64,000 nucleotides of DNA from Microvelia longipes (taxonomy: Eukaryota; Arthropoda; Insecta; Hemiptera; Veliidae): contig JACMZG010001913.1 of assembly GCA_018340805.1 (NCBI GenBank), positions 38,884,771 to 38,948,770 of the forward strand. Reading direction: 5' to 3'. A model generated the notes under the pieces. That model was not told the origin of the DNA and searched no databases. It was given only the letters and a program-made list of their open reading frames with translations. This document shows positions 12,807-24,640 of this stretch, piece by piece (within the stretch, counting starts at the first letter, position 1; every line of letters begins with the position of its first letter). Both the position numbers and the translations under genes were made by a program.

Positions 12807-15009
12807 TATATATATATTAGTATGTGTAATGTATATGTATGTATGGTATATATGTTTTTGTCTGAGTGAGAGAATTGTTAAAAGAACTTGATTTCTTACT
12901 TCATTTATTTTATAATTTTTTATGAAAGTGTTAGAACCATTTTTCAATGCAATCGTACAACTTTTCAACTTCTCCACAAATCCTTTTAATTTAAACTTCC
13001 CGAATGAAAAATTATCTTAATTAAAAATTTAAAAGTAGAAGTCGAGGGAGAAGGTCTCATTTCCATGTGAAATTAACACGTCTCCCTGAAGCTATGTTTA
13101 ATTTAAATGTGAAGAAATTAAGAAAATTAAAGTCATCTGAAAAAAATGTCGCCTTCGTACGTAGTGTTGACTTAATAGAAGTCCTCCGTATAAAGAAATT
13201 AATGAAGAATTTAAATAAGAATTTTCTGGAAAACTTTTCCCTAAAAATCAAAATATATAAAGCCTTTATCTTGGTTCTTTTTCAAATGAAGTTATTCTTT
13301 TAAAAAAGAGGGTCTTGAAGAACTCAAAGCTTGATAGACATCTCTCATATACGTAATATGTTTAATGACTTTTACAAACTTTTTTGTTTTATAAATTGGA
13401 ATCATATAAAGTTTTAAATTAAGAATTCTTCACAGTTTGAAAGGTAATTTTAAATTCTTAAAACATTTTTTTTTTCAAATAATTGATGATTTAAATAGAT
13501 CTAGGTTTGTTAAGACATTAAGGACGATTTAATTATAAATATAGTTATACTCTGTCCTATATACATTGGCACCTCATGTATCCTAATAAAGATTGGCATT
13601 TTATTACCTTACATATCCATTTACACGTATGTCTAGGTACAATCAAGTAATTTTATTCTGACGTCAAGCGTATTTTGAAAAAAATCCGATATAATTTCAG
13701 TTTTGATATTTACTGCGTACGCACAGCCTATTTGACAGATGATAGTATTCCATTCAGTTTTATACGATCTGGATTTGTTCAGTCGATGATTCTAAGAATA
13801 GATAAAGAAAGATGGCCCTGGGATTTATTATTTTGGACAAAAAAGTTAGTTCCGTAGCCAGTTAACAGGAGCGCTAGTGTAATTTAGTAGTTTTGCCGTG
13901 CTAACTACAAGATCGCGCCACTGTTGTCTTGTTTTCTGCTAACTACTTCTGGCTCTAAACTGATTAATCTAACAATTTGCTTTATATAATAATGACCAAT
14001 TTCAAGTAGGTACTCGTGTCGTTAAATTGGTAAAGAATGGACTTTTTAAGATGATTTTATAGTATTAACTTTGGAAAGTTAGAAGCATGTAATGGTAAGG
14101 AGAGTTGATTCCAGAGCTGCCGATAGATGCCAGCACTGACTTCGAATTCACCCTCAACTTCTGTCTGACGCTCTTGTGTACCTTCTGACATTCTATGTTT
14201 ATTATATTCTTTGGATCGAGGCAAATGACGTCACAACGGATCCCGCCAAAACATCGCGTCTTTTATTGTAAAGGTTTACTTGGGTTATTGGGTATATCTA
14301 TTTTTTGTCAACGTAGGGTAAACGCGACGGCCTCTAGGAGAAAGCTTTATCCCTCGGAATCAAAGCTGCACTTGGGTTATTATAATTATTATTATTTGTT
14401 TTTAGATTTTCTCTATCTCAATAATAGAATATTGGCTAAAAAATAGATAAATTGATGGGAAAAGCCAAAGTCCTTGATTCCCTACACGTGATCCTTAACC
14501 GTTGTAAACTTGCGTACATAATACGATCCGCGGATTTAATATGCTGTGTGTTAGTTGTAATTGTGTAAAATCAAATTCTAATGACAAGCGAGTCTTACGT
14601 CTTTATAGGGAAAATTTCGATGTACCTCATGCCTTATTTATGAGCATTTTATTTAACTTCCATATAATTTCAACTTTTTAAACCAAAGTAATATCAAATA
14701 TATTAAATTATAAATATGAACTAGAAATGATTATTTAATTTCTTTTGGTTAGGTACTTATTAACTTGTAATTTAATATAAATCAAAATTCTTTCCCTTGT
14801 AGACTAAATAATGTTAATAAATACAGTATTGCATGTACAACTACCTTAATATTAATCCTTTTTACAAGGCTTCATGTAATATCTAATTCCTCCCTTCTAT
14901 TATACATTTAATTCTAATTTTAACGTGATTTTTGACCTCTGTAGGTTTTTTTACTTAACATTATGATTTGTATAATGACCGTTTTTGCCGCTTCTTATCC
15001 AATAGCTCA
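12079..15009. other. Gene-free AT-rich stretch with an (AT)n tract
   Basis: An (AT)n tract lies at about 12750-12820. Short opposed open frames at 13057-13303 overlap each other and carry no domain. The segment 13640-14580 is somewhat more GC-rich and has open frames at 13675-13857 and 14195-14446, but I recognise no domain and no splice structure supports them. Confidence 0.4.
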
Positions 15010-15485
15010 TGTTTGGCGGAATAGCATGGTCCGACAGCTTAAAAGATAAGATAAAAACCTTATCTTATGTATCTTATTAATAGCACAGGATTGGTGCAGC
15101 TAACATCATTCAGCAGCTTGAAAGATATAAGATAAAATATTTTATATCAATAGGACATGTTTGACAGCCCTCACATGATGATCCGGTAGCTTGAAAGATA
15201 AAATAAAATATTTTATATCAATAGGACATGTTTGACAGCCCTCACATGATGATCCGGTAGCTTGAAAGATAAAATAAAATATTTTATATCAATAGGACAT
15301 GTTTGACAGCCTCACATGATCCGGTAGCTTGAAAGATAAGATAAAATATTTTATATCAATAGCACATGTCTAACAGCCCTCACATGATCCGGCAGCTTGA
15401 AAGATAAGATAAAATATTTTATATCAATAGCACATGTTTAACAGCCCTCACATGATCCGGTAGCTTGAAAGATAAGATAAAATTT
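15010..15485. repeat. ~67-71-bp satellite carrying GATA motifs
   Basis: About six head-to-tail units, with measured spacings of 71, 71, 67 and 68 bp between GACAGCC/AACAGCC marks. Each unit holds CTTGAAAGATAAGATAAAAT or a close variant, then ATTTTATATCAATAG, CACATGTTTGACAGCC and CTCACATGATCCGGTAGC. The WGATAR core (AGATAA) is present once or twice in most units. The leftmost unit is more diverged and includes an inverted GATA pair (AAGATAAG ... CTTATCTT, about 15044-15068). Confidence 0.9.
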
Positions 15486-16685
15486 GTATTATGAATATTT
15501 TTTTAATATTTGGTTAATTCTTTCATTAACATACTCGGATATTATAACTGTAATGAGAATAAAACATATTGTAAGTAAAGTAATGCATAAACAAACCAAA
15601 TTTGAACTAAACTATTATCTAAATAAAATAGTTAGTAAAACTTACATATTTATAAAAATTATTGTCAGTAAACTGACACAATAATAAAATAAACTTAAAA
15701 AAAGTGAAATAAAGTAAAAATAAAGGAAAGTGTTAATTAATGGCGTGCAAAATGTATTTTTCAAACAAAATTTAAGCTTTGTAACGCAAAAACGAAATCA
15801 TACAAAAAAAGTATAAGTACAAAAAGAATTGAAAATGAAAATTAGTATAGAGTATGAAAATTAAAGAAAATTATAATGACCTATTTACATGACTAAAAAG
15901 TATTAAATCTAATAAAAATTGCATTAATAAATCTAAACTTCATAACATTTCAAGTGCTATAAAACAGTGACTTGCAACTTATAAAAACTATAAACTAACA
16001 AATTTGACTAATTTATTGAATTTTTTTACATACACAACTTTTCAGGACAATGATTAATTTTGTTTGGAAAATATTAGTTATTTGATAACAGTACTGTTTT
16101 ACTATTATACTTTTATTTATTTAATATTATTACTAATCTACCATGGACATATTGTTACCAGTGAGGTCCCTATTGGTAGAATTTTAATACATAGAAAAAA
16201 TAACCTGGACAGCTTCGCTTGCATGGTAATATAATTAACAAACAGTTATAAATTAAAATAAATTTTATAATGAACGTTAATATAATCTAAAACAAATCAC
16301 AAACCACGTGGAAACACGATTTTCATTTTCCTTTTTATTATTACCATGATATTAAAATATTTTTAATTATTAATATTTTTTTTTTAATTTCAGGTAATTT
16401 CCTGTTAAACTGCAAGAAATCTCTTGATACATATTTGTAAGTCAAAGGTTTTGTTATATATAATTTTTACTTGTACATAAATTTATATAAAAGCAATATA
16501 TTTGGGAGTGCGACCCATCTTCAGGAAACATAAAATAAAAACTTCATAACTCAGCTTTGAACTGATCAATAATTAGAAAAACTATAAATCATATAAAAGA
16601 TATATTTATATATTATATATATATTTATATATTAGATATATTATATATTTCATACATAATATCTGAGCAATTATTTGCACAGATA
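15486..16685. other. Gene-free AT-rich stretch
   Basis: No gene or clear repeat is supported. An imperfect inverted repeat near 16650-16700 pairs ATTTCATACATAATATCTG with CAGATATTATGTATGAAAT across about 16 bases. Confidence 0.45.
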
Positions 16686-16689
16686 TTAT

Positions 16690-17107
16690 GTATGAAATAT
16701 ACCTGTACTAAATTTCATCTCAATTGAATTATTTTCAAATTTTTTACAATTGTTTTAAAAAACGTACACAGGTTATTTGATAAAAATTGAACTAATGCTG
16801 ATAATTAGATGAAACTTAGCACATATTTTAGTATTATACGTGGCTACATACGTGCCCAATCTTAATCCGATCGCATCATTTTTCCGCTTTTGCGGTAGAC
16901 TGATTTTTGAGCAATCTATCAACTCTCTGTAGCATAAATTCACTAGGAGCTACGATGATAACAGACACACACACACTCATACAGACAGACAACTTTGTAA
17001 ATATCACTCAGGAGGTCTTAAAACACCTTAAACGGATAATTCCGGTGACTTCCCGGTTTTGGATTTTTTTGCCAACACTATACATTTCCTATATACCTAC
17101 AGTATGA
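16690..17107 (-). repeat. Dispersed family P copy, 3'-truncated
   Basis: The minus strand begins with the family's 5' motif (GTAGGTATATAGGAAATG, then a long A run, then TCCAAAACCGGGAAGTCACC). It continues through ACCTCCTGAGTG, a TGTCTGTCTGTATGAGTGTG tract and CTGTTATCATCGTAGCTCC. It stops before the 5S-rRNA-like segment seen in other copies. Other copies or fragments lie at 34466, 36893, 45709, 47825 and 61285. Confidence 0.75.
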
Positions 17108-17200
17108 ATGAAAAATAGTAAAAATGCATTATTCAATCTTAAACGGAATTAATGTCTCAATCCATTTTTGAATAAGATAAGTCTGCAATGTCTTACAATA

Positions 17201-17240
17201 ATATATAATATATATATAATATATATATATATATTATAAA

Positions 17241-17262
<22 letters not shown>
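17201..17262. repeat. (AT)n microsatellite
   Basis: An alternating AT tract with a few AA/TT interruptions. The minus-strand frame over it (17149-17331) is an artefact of the repeat. Confidence 0.9.
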
Positions 17263-17272
<10 letters not shown>

Positions 17273-18685
17273 GCTGAAACTTCATTCAGGCAATAAAAAA
17301 TGTAAGGCATGAGTGAGAAATAACACCACAAAAATAAATTTCTATGGCTGCGATATATCTACGTAAAACCATATACCCTTGTCATATTAATTAATTTAAA
17401 AAAGCATTTATTAATTTATATAATTTTTATCAATCGTTTTATGCACTAGATTTTAGTCAATTAAATTGATTTATGTGGCTTTAAAACATTCTTCTGGCAT
17501 CAAATTTATTATATTTATTAAATTTAATTAAAAATGGAATTGTTATCTTGCTTAATCTGGGTTGTATAGGTTATTAATTTACCTACAAAATATAAATATT
17601 TATTGTGAAATCAGAAATCAGTTAATTAATAATCAGATAATTATATTATTGGGGACAAGAAAATCCTTTTCTCTATTAATTATTTCGATATACCCTCCTC
17701 CCATTTATTATTTATTGATCTTAATTTTAATCTATTTTTTTATAAACCTAAACAATTTTCAAGTAATTATCTTTATTGGATATTTTACGATTATTACACT
17801 CATTAACAATATAATGCTTTCAAAAAGGGTGGTTTGTGAAGGAAATTTATACTAATCGGTTAAATTTGACTGATTTTAGGCCATTTTTCTTTTTAAGACT
17901 AATTTTAGGGTCTATTTGAACATAGTTGGAAAATTTCTATATTAGTTGTAAATTTGGTTCAGAGTGGTCATCTAAGGCCTGTGCTCATACATATTTAATT
18001 TAAGATAAGGAATCCCATAAAAATTTCATAATATAGAGAAATAGGAGCTAACTACCTTTATATTACCAATGGCGAATTATTTATTATAAAAATAAAATTA
18101 TTATAACATAAAATAATTTTATTATTATAAAATTATTTATTATACGAAAAGGCGAAACGCTAGTTATTTATCAAGAATAACCATTATTATTATTTATTAA
18201 AAATAACAAATTTAACATACATTTTACACTTTAAGGCAAATAAACATTTAAATGAGAAACTTTTATTATATGTAATTAAAATATTAAGACACGAGATGGT
18301 AACAAGCAAAATAAAGTATGTTATTTTTCACTGTTTGGTTATAACTTAGAATAGAAAACCTTTTGTCGGAAGGTAAATTTGCCTCTAAATGTAAAACCTG
18401 CACAGTTAATGTAATTATCACAAGCATGCGCAGTTTGTATCTAGCATGTGTAGTTGGTTTTTGACGTATGTTTTGTGATAGCTTCAAATGAATTTTTTGG
18501 CCTCAACGGGGTCACTTTGTTATATGGCAAAACGACTTAGCATGTCATTCATTCCCTTCATTGAATATCCTTGCCTTAGCTATCTCTAGATACTAAAATA
18601 ATATTAAAACCTGAAAAGTTCTCGCATGTATTTGCCAAGTGCATAAATATATGAATGAGATTGAGCTCAAGTGGAGTTATTCATT
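17263..18685. other. Gene-free AT-rich stretch
   Basis: No supported gene. The hydrophobic open frame 17562-17855 reflects AT composition. An inverted AT-rich segment near 18080-18145 (AATTATTTATTATAAAAATA on both strands) is low-complexity sequence. Confidence 0.45.
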
Positions 18686-18892
18686 CTAGGAAACAAAGAA
18701 AAGAGTCTCTCTACAAAAACAATAGTTTATTGGCAAAGCGCTTTCAACCTAACACGAGGTCATCATCAGTGCCATAAAGATAAAGATGAAAGTATAAATA
18801 CATAAAAATATTTTCTTTTCCGAGATGGTAACAGCTCGGTGAGTCTTACTCGACTTTTTGTTTGTCGAGGGACTCTTTTATTTGTTTCCTAG
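18686..18892 (-). mobile_element. 207-bp TIR element with a hammerhead motif
   Basis: The ends CTAGGAAACAAAGAAAAGAG... (18686-18711) and ...CTCTTTTATTTGTTTCCTAG (18867-18892) are 26-bp inverted repeats with two mismatches. The left part carries the hammerhead-like motif described in the next entry. The sequence resembles the terminal non-coding part of Penelope-like retroelements, which are known to carry hammerhead ribozymes, but no reverse transcriptase or GIY-YIG coding is present. It is best read as a short non-autonomous or terminal remnant. Confidence 0.7.
18727..18777 (-). ncRNA. Hammerhead ribozyme motif, copy 1
   Basis: Read on the minus strand, the order is: stem I 5' strand TTATGGCA; core CTGATGA; a stem-II region (TGACCTC...AGGTT); core GAAA; a palindromic stem III AGC/GCT with no loop; U17; and stem I 3' strand TGCCAATAA. 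Stem I pairs GGCA with TGCC and continues into TTAT/ATAA past one bulged base. Stem II is weak: ACCT/AGGT pairs only if bases next to the core bulge. Very short stem III helices are known for Penelope-element hammerheads, which are thought to act as dimers. Activity is inferred, not shown. Confidence 0.6.
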
Positions 18893-20499
18893 CATAAATA
18901 TAGATTTTTACATTTTTCCTATAAGAAAAAATGTAAATAACTTTTGCCGGCTCCTGTAATAAGACGTTAAGTATTGTAGTTGCAAATAATTTTGCACCCT
19001 CTATTTACATCAATTATTCTTGTTTCAACTCCTACACAAATAAAAAACTCCTAAACTGATCCAATAAAAGAAATGATTTAATTTTTCTTTTGATGAAAAT
19101 TCATCCGGCTAGGTTTATCCAATCTCTTATTTAGGAATACTTTGGCAAACAATTATCTACTTTATTTATTTTGTTTGCTTTTTTTAAGTTGAGTATCACA
19201 ATTTTCTTATCATTATCTATTTTAACCCAATTCTACTTTAATATCCTGTAAAATTAACTTTATTCAAATGAATCGAGGAAGTGGTATAATGAATGCTAAT
19301 TTCAAATAGCTCGCTAGTTGAGAAGCACTCCGTCCGAGACAAAAATAATATTAAGAAAATGATTAATGATAATATTAGAGTTATAAAACAAAAGTTTTAT
19401 CCCTGAAGAAATTAATTATACCAGTCCGCATTAGAATAAGTAGGGGCCGTTTGAAATGTCAGCGAATTTTCTCCTTCCTTTAATACCGTTAAAGGACTAA
19501 TCGGTCGTGAATTTCCCGAAATTCTAGTTTTAAAAGTACTTTCAACTTACCCCTAATTTCTAATCGTCTGGCCTAAAATATTCTCTAATTTGAACCAATG
19601 ACTGTGAAATATCCTGGTACGATAGAAAATTTAAGGGTTGTTAAATTTTGTTTATTATCTCCTAGGAAATCAGGCCTTTGACTTTAATCGAAAATCCAGT
19701 GGAATTGTTTAATTCGCTGAACCAAAAACCGTAAAGTGAAATTACATGATTAAAACTATTCAGTTGATTTGAAGGGTGTGCGGGATCCTCCCCCTCTTTG
19801 TGAATTCGAAACTTAGAGTGTAGGAGGACAACTCCTGGTAACCACTTCATTCGTATTCCCAAACTAGCAAATAGACAGTCATCTAGTCGACTAGAGTTTC
19901 ACCAGCTTCCAATTTTAAATCTCCCCTAATTTAATAAAATTAGTTGAATCGAAAGAGAAATGTTTTGTTTACAAACCAAAATGTTGTAATTTTCTTCATT
20001 TAATTAGTTTTGACTTTCATCTTGGACAAACATTACCGAAAATGATATTAGACTTTTTAATAATATAGTTTTACGAATCTTAGGCTGTATATAGTAATTT
20101 CCATTATAATAAAAAAATAGATGCGTTAAAATAAATCTAATTTATCATATCTATCATACTATTTCTGTTATGAAAACACTTCTATTTGGGATTTCGCTAA
20201 AAATGCAAAGGTTGAGTAAAATTACATCTGGGCTATTATGTGCAATTATATTTTGTTCATGTGATCTTGGCACTTGGCATCTCCTATATTAGGTAGTGTA
20301 AATAAATGCAGTGTGTATAAATATACCAACTAGGTACATTTATACACACTTACTAGATGACGTAAGCGTATGCTTCGATTAAAAATTAATCATATATTTG
20401 GATTCATATTTTCATTGGACCTACATCTGATATTATTGATCTTTTTGGTACATTTCTAACTTTATTTTATCCGTGTCGATGAATGTTTAATTGTTTTAT
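18893..20499. other. Gene-free stretch
   Basis: No gene or clear repeat supported. The minus-strand frame 19662-19862 has no recognisable domain. Confidence 0.4.
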
Positions 20500-20529
20500 C
20501 AAAACATCTTTATCCTTAAATGACCCTTA

Positions 20530-21240
20530 TATCTTTAAGTTAATTTTCATCAAAATATGACTTACATACTTACATATTTTTATGCGAAAATGACCCATAT
20601 GTCTATTTTTAAGAAATTTCCATCATAAAATGACCCTTATCTCATTGAGAAAACCCTTATATCTTTTTTAGCAAATTTTAATAATAAATTGACCTTTTAA
20701 TAGAGGGGACCTTTATGTTAAATTGTGAAACATCGAAAAAATAACCTGACCACCTTTAATTATAAATATAATCAAATAATCAGTACAAATTTACAATATC
20801 TTATATTGAAGAATGTTAGAAGTACAAATAAAAACTCAAATGTTGTGCGGGAATCCAAATAAAATCAATTGATTTATTATAACCTTAATTCACTCTTGAA
20901 GGAGGTTTTCAATGAGGTTTACACAGAGCCTCAAAAAGATGTTTTAGTCCTCTCAATGTATTTAGATAGACTCCGCCCTCTCTAGTATATATCTCTATGC
21001 CCTTATATCTTTGTAAGTAAAATTATCTTAAAATAACCTCTATTTATTTTTTTTCGTTTTTAACCCGTTTAGTAAGCTACACATAGCTTTCTAGCTTTCT
21101 TTCTTTAAAGATTTAAGGATTTTCTCAACGATATAAGAGTCATTTTATGTTGGAAATTTCCTAAAGATAGACATATGGGTCGTTTTCGCATGAAAATCCG
21201 CTAAAAAATATATGAGTCATATACATGTTAAAGTTAAAAG
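20530..21240. mobile_element. Foldback/TIR element enclosing a family B repeat
   Basis: The segment around 20575-20660 (GCGAAAATGACCCATATGTC and on) is an imperfect inverted copy of about 21125-21205 (GACATATGGGTCGTTTTCGC on the + strand). The pairing continues more weakly outwards. The family B repeat at 20735-21010 lies between the arms. This looks like a non-autonomous DNA element. I could not find target-site duplications with confidence. Confidence 0.65.
20735..21010. repeat. Dispersed family B, copy 1
   Basis: It shares an ordered set of blocks with 22690-22930 and 26710-26925: ATAACCTTAA, CTCTTGAAGGAGGTTTTCAA, TGAGGTTTACACAGAGCC, AAAGATGTTTTAG, CTCTCAATGTATTTAGATAG and TATATATCTCTAT. 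No coding potential is visible. Confidence 0.8.
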
Positions 21241-22555
21241 ATTAAAATAGTAAGAATAATTACTCTTTTATTGTGTTTTTGTCTTGAATAAATTAATTTT
21301 AAGATTTAGAGTACTTCCTTTAGATTCATCATATCTTTGATATCATGTGTTATTAGATTTTAAAACATTTCTTAAGGGGATGCTATTAGGGAAAGAAATA
21401 GATGCTAATCGAGTCGGTGCTAAAATAGAGATAATAATGTAACTATAGTTACTGTAAAGCCTTTTCATTTTTGGTTTGTTTGAAGTAAAGCGACGAATGA
21501 AGTGTTAAAAGGTGTTTCCAAAAGGTTTCGAGGTAAAAACATGTTTAAAATGTATTGTTTAAAATTGTTTTTCCGACAGATTTGCATGGGAACTAGGGTC
21601 GGAGAACACCCTCGGTGGTTTTTCAAGAAAAGATCAACTCCTCCTTTTTGTGTACCTTTAAAATATTTTAGAAATTCTTACTAACACATCCCTTAAAACA
21701 ATCCCTTTTAAAGTTACATTGGCATACATATTCAAAAGTTTTTCCCGCTATCTTACAAACCCCTCCAAAACGATTAAACTATTAAACGGAGATGATTTTA
21801 TCAAACAAAGACTGAATAAATCTTTTTTGAGCGAAATTTGTCGTTAACGCTGTATCTTAGAGGGGAAATTTAAATTAGTTAAAATTCGAGGATTTTTGTG
21901 TTCTATGGAAAATGAAAATTTGAATTTCATCGACTTTATATTTTCGTCTTTTGCCTTTAAAGAAAATTATTCCGTGTAATCAAAAACTTTATCGAATTTT
22001 ATGTTGCTTTAATTGGATTAATGATTGTACTTTGTGAGTCATATTGAGAAATTTTCCTGGATTGATTTATGTTTTGGGGCACACGATCAGAAATTTTCAT
22101 AAAGTCAAGGGATAAGATAAAAAAAAATATGTTGATGGGATTAAAGCTAAACATTATTCTAACTATGGTTTCAGTTTTGGCGCAATCTCTCTTTCGAATA
22201 ATACATGCTGTTGCGTGAAGCCTAAAACCGATATCAGCGATACATATCAAGATTATATAAAAAAATTATACTTCCAATTAAATCATTCGAACAACCTCAT
22301 AAGCGTCATTTTCATTATGAAAATTCGATAATAGAGCAAAACCGTGTATAATTTAACTTTAAGCAACATTCAAGAGAAAGTAGAATACTCTTAAGTATGT
22401 TATTAGAGTGTAAGGGGATAAATAATATATCGATAAAATTACTCGATCTCGCTGCATGTTTTGCTCAAACGTTGGATTTCCGTCACAAAGTTATCATTTT
22501 GGCTGCAATCTTGCTGAGGAGCTGCTTTATTTTGGAAAGCTTTTTTATGTAGAGT
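21241..22555. other. Gene-free stretch
   Basis: No supported gene. The block ACAACCTCATAAGCGTCATT near 22290 recurs in altered form near 27568 and 57702, so it is likely the edge of a further dispersed repeat. Confidence 0.4.
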
Positions 22556-22689
22556 CAAAGAATGTCAAGGCTCAGAATAATATAAAATAGAAGGAGAAGA
22601 GGACTGTGAATACTATGTAATTCCATTAATATCATAGAAACCAAAGAGATATTATTACTAGAGGGGCTCTATTGCTTGTACTTAAGAAC

Positions 22690-22930
22690 ATTAAACAAGT
22701 GACCTGATCACCTTTGACTATTAATAAAATCAAATTAACAGTAGAAAATTACAGTAACTTATATAGTAGAACATTAAAGCAGACAAAAATTGTTCTATTA
22801 TAACCTTAACCCACCATTTTTCGATGAGGTTTCACAGAGCTCCAAAAGGTTGTATCAAGCTTCTCAATATTTTGAGATATTTTATGAAAGAGGCTGATGA
22901 TAACCTACTCTCGGTATAGTCTTAAGCAAG
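22690..22930. repeat. Dispersed family B, copy 2 (nested)
   Basis: This has the same block order as copy 1, more diverged: TGACCTGATCACCTTTGACT, ATAACCTTAACCCACC, GATGAGGTTTCACAGAGC, CAAGCTTCTCAATATTTTGA. It lies between two pieces of the older foldback family A copy. Confidence 0.7.
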
Positions 22931-23130
22931 GGTGCCACTTTAAAAACAAAACATAATTTATTATAAATGTGACATCCATTAATAATATTTTTTTTAAATA
23001 AACATAAAAAACACCTTATCGTTCAATAAAATCGCCCAAAAAAACTTAATAGCAAAAAAGGTATCAGAGTACGGGAATCTACATTTAGTTGAAAAAGATT
23101 ACTTTTAACATACTTAAACGATTAAAATAA

Positions 23131-24640
23131 TAATAATAATAATAATAAAATTGTTTATTTCCACCAAATAAAATACAAATACAAATTACATAAAATTATT
23201 TTACAATATTTGATTATTTAAAAACATATTGTACAAATATATTGTGTTAAGTTAATAATTTGGCGAGGGCCCTCAGTAGGAGTTAAAACACCTAGAGCGA
23301 GGGTCCTGTCTCAAGATAGTGCACATTTATTATAAAATATTTTTCATGTATATCAATGTTATTAAATTATTATTTATGTTAGTTTCATTTGATAATTAAT
23401 TTAAAAACACGTCTTTCATTGTTTAGTATCTCAAATTTTTCTTAATATGCGATGCTTTAGGTACTTTCATTAAAATATTGGTCAAGAAGGTATTGATTAC
23501 AAGTTTCTTAAATATGTCTATAGTTTTGACTTTGTTGTATTTTGATTGTAGTTGATTAAAGTATAATGGTCCAAGATATGATGCATGTCTCTGTTTTTTT
23601 CAGTTTTACATAGTGGTGTTGTACAAAGTTAGTCAGTTGAGATCTTGTTTCATAAGTATGTTTTTAATATATCTTTGTTGTCAAGTTGATAGTATTTTAT
23701 TAGAACTGCTTTCTTAACTAATAATTCAACAGGAAGGACTGTAAAATCACTAAAAATTTGTTTGGACGAATACCTTTTTAGTTTTTTAAGAGCTATTTTG
23801 AGAATTGCTTTTGGGCAACTTCGACTAAGTTGAGTAAGTGCTTGGTGCACTTCCCCACACTAATATACAGTAATTAATTAGCGATTCAGTTAAAGCATGG
23901 TACATAGTTTTTAATACTGCTTTGCTTGCAAAATCTCTTATTCTTATAAAAGCGTACATAGTTTTTCTTATTCTTTTAATTATAACTTTTATATGTTCCT
24001 TCCAGCTAAAATGTTGATCTACAATTACTCCCAAGTACTTAATTTTGTTTACTCGTTGTATTTCATTGCAATTACAGTTTAAGTTAAGTATGTTAGAATC
24101 AATTAAGGTACAAAGTGGATCATGAAGTTTTAATTTTAAATGTTGGGGTGGTTGTCCGCGTTTGTCCAGGGAAAAAGTCATGTATTTTGTTTTTTCAAGA
24201 TTCATAGTTAAACTGTTTTCATCGAACCACGTTTTCACCTGTGCCATACCACTTGTTGCCTTAATAAATACTTGGTTCCAATTGAAACCTCTGAAATAAA
24301 GTAGAGTATCGTCCACAAAGGATATGACTTGCATGTAGTTATTGTTTAGATTAAGTAAACTATTTATATAGATAAGAAATAACCAAGGCGAAATTACTGT
24401 TCCTTGTGGAGTTCCACAAGTTATCGTTTCTTTTTGACTTAAAATCCCTTCAAGCTTAGTTTGTTGTTGTCTGTTTTCTAAATAACTTTTAAACATTTGA
24501 TAACACTTGCCCATTATTCCCACTGATTTTAACGCGTTTAACAATTTCTCATGAGAAACAGTATCAAATGCTTTTTTGACGTCTATGAAAATAGCCATTG
24601 ATTTCATGCCTTTATCTAGGTCATTGATTATTTAACAATA
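23131..24640 (-). mobile_element. 5'-truncated non-LTR retrotransposon (jockey/CR1-like)
   Basis: The minus strand carries reverse transcriptase coding followed by about 500 bp of 3' UTR. It ends in AAATAAACAATTTTA and a (TTA)n tail at 23131-23150. The 5' end is lost within the catalytic domain near 24630, where the sequence becomes AT palindromes (24640-24790). The endonuclease and any ORF1 are absent. It sits inside an older foldback element. Confidence 0.85.
23650..24620 (-). pseudogene. Reverse transcriptase fragment of non-LTR element
   Basis: The main frame (24607 down to 23825, 260 codons) contains FIDVKKAFDTV (residues 7-17, with the first catalytic Asp), GTPQGTVISPWLF (65-77) and the catalytic FVDD box (97-100). 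It then has NLEKTKYMTF and the thumb-like block KIKYLGVIVDQHFSW. Coding similarity continues upstream of the Met (IND-LDKG), so that Met is not a true start. The frame changes near 23840. The next frame, down to 23650, holds the usual C-terminal pattern (ALTQLSRSCPKAIL ... QIFSDFTVLPV). Truncation plus the frame break make it non-functional. Clade assignment to jockey/CR1 is tentative. Confidence 0.85.

Noticed and set aside
13057..13303. Overlapping opposed open frames
   Set aside because: Each is the shadow of the other and neither has a motif.
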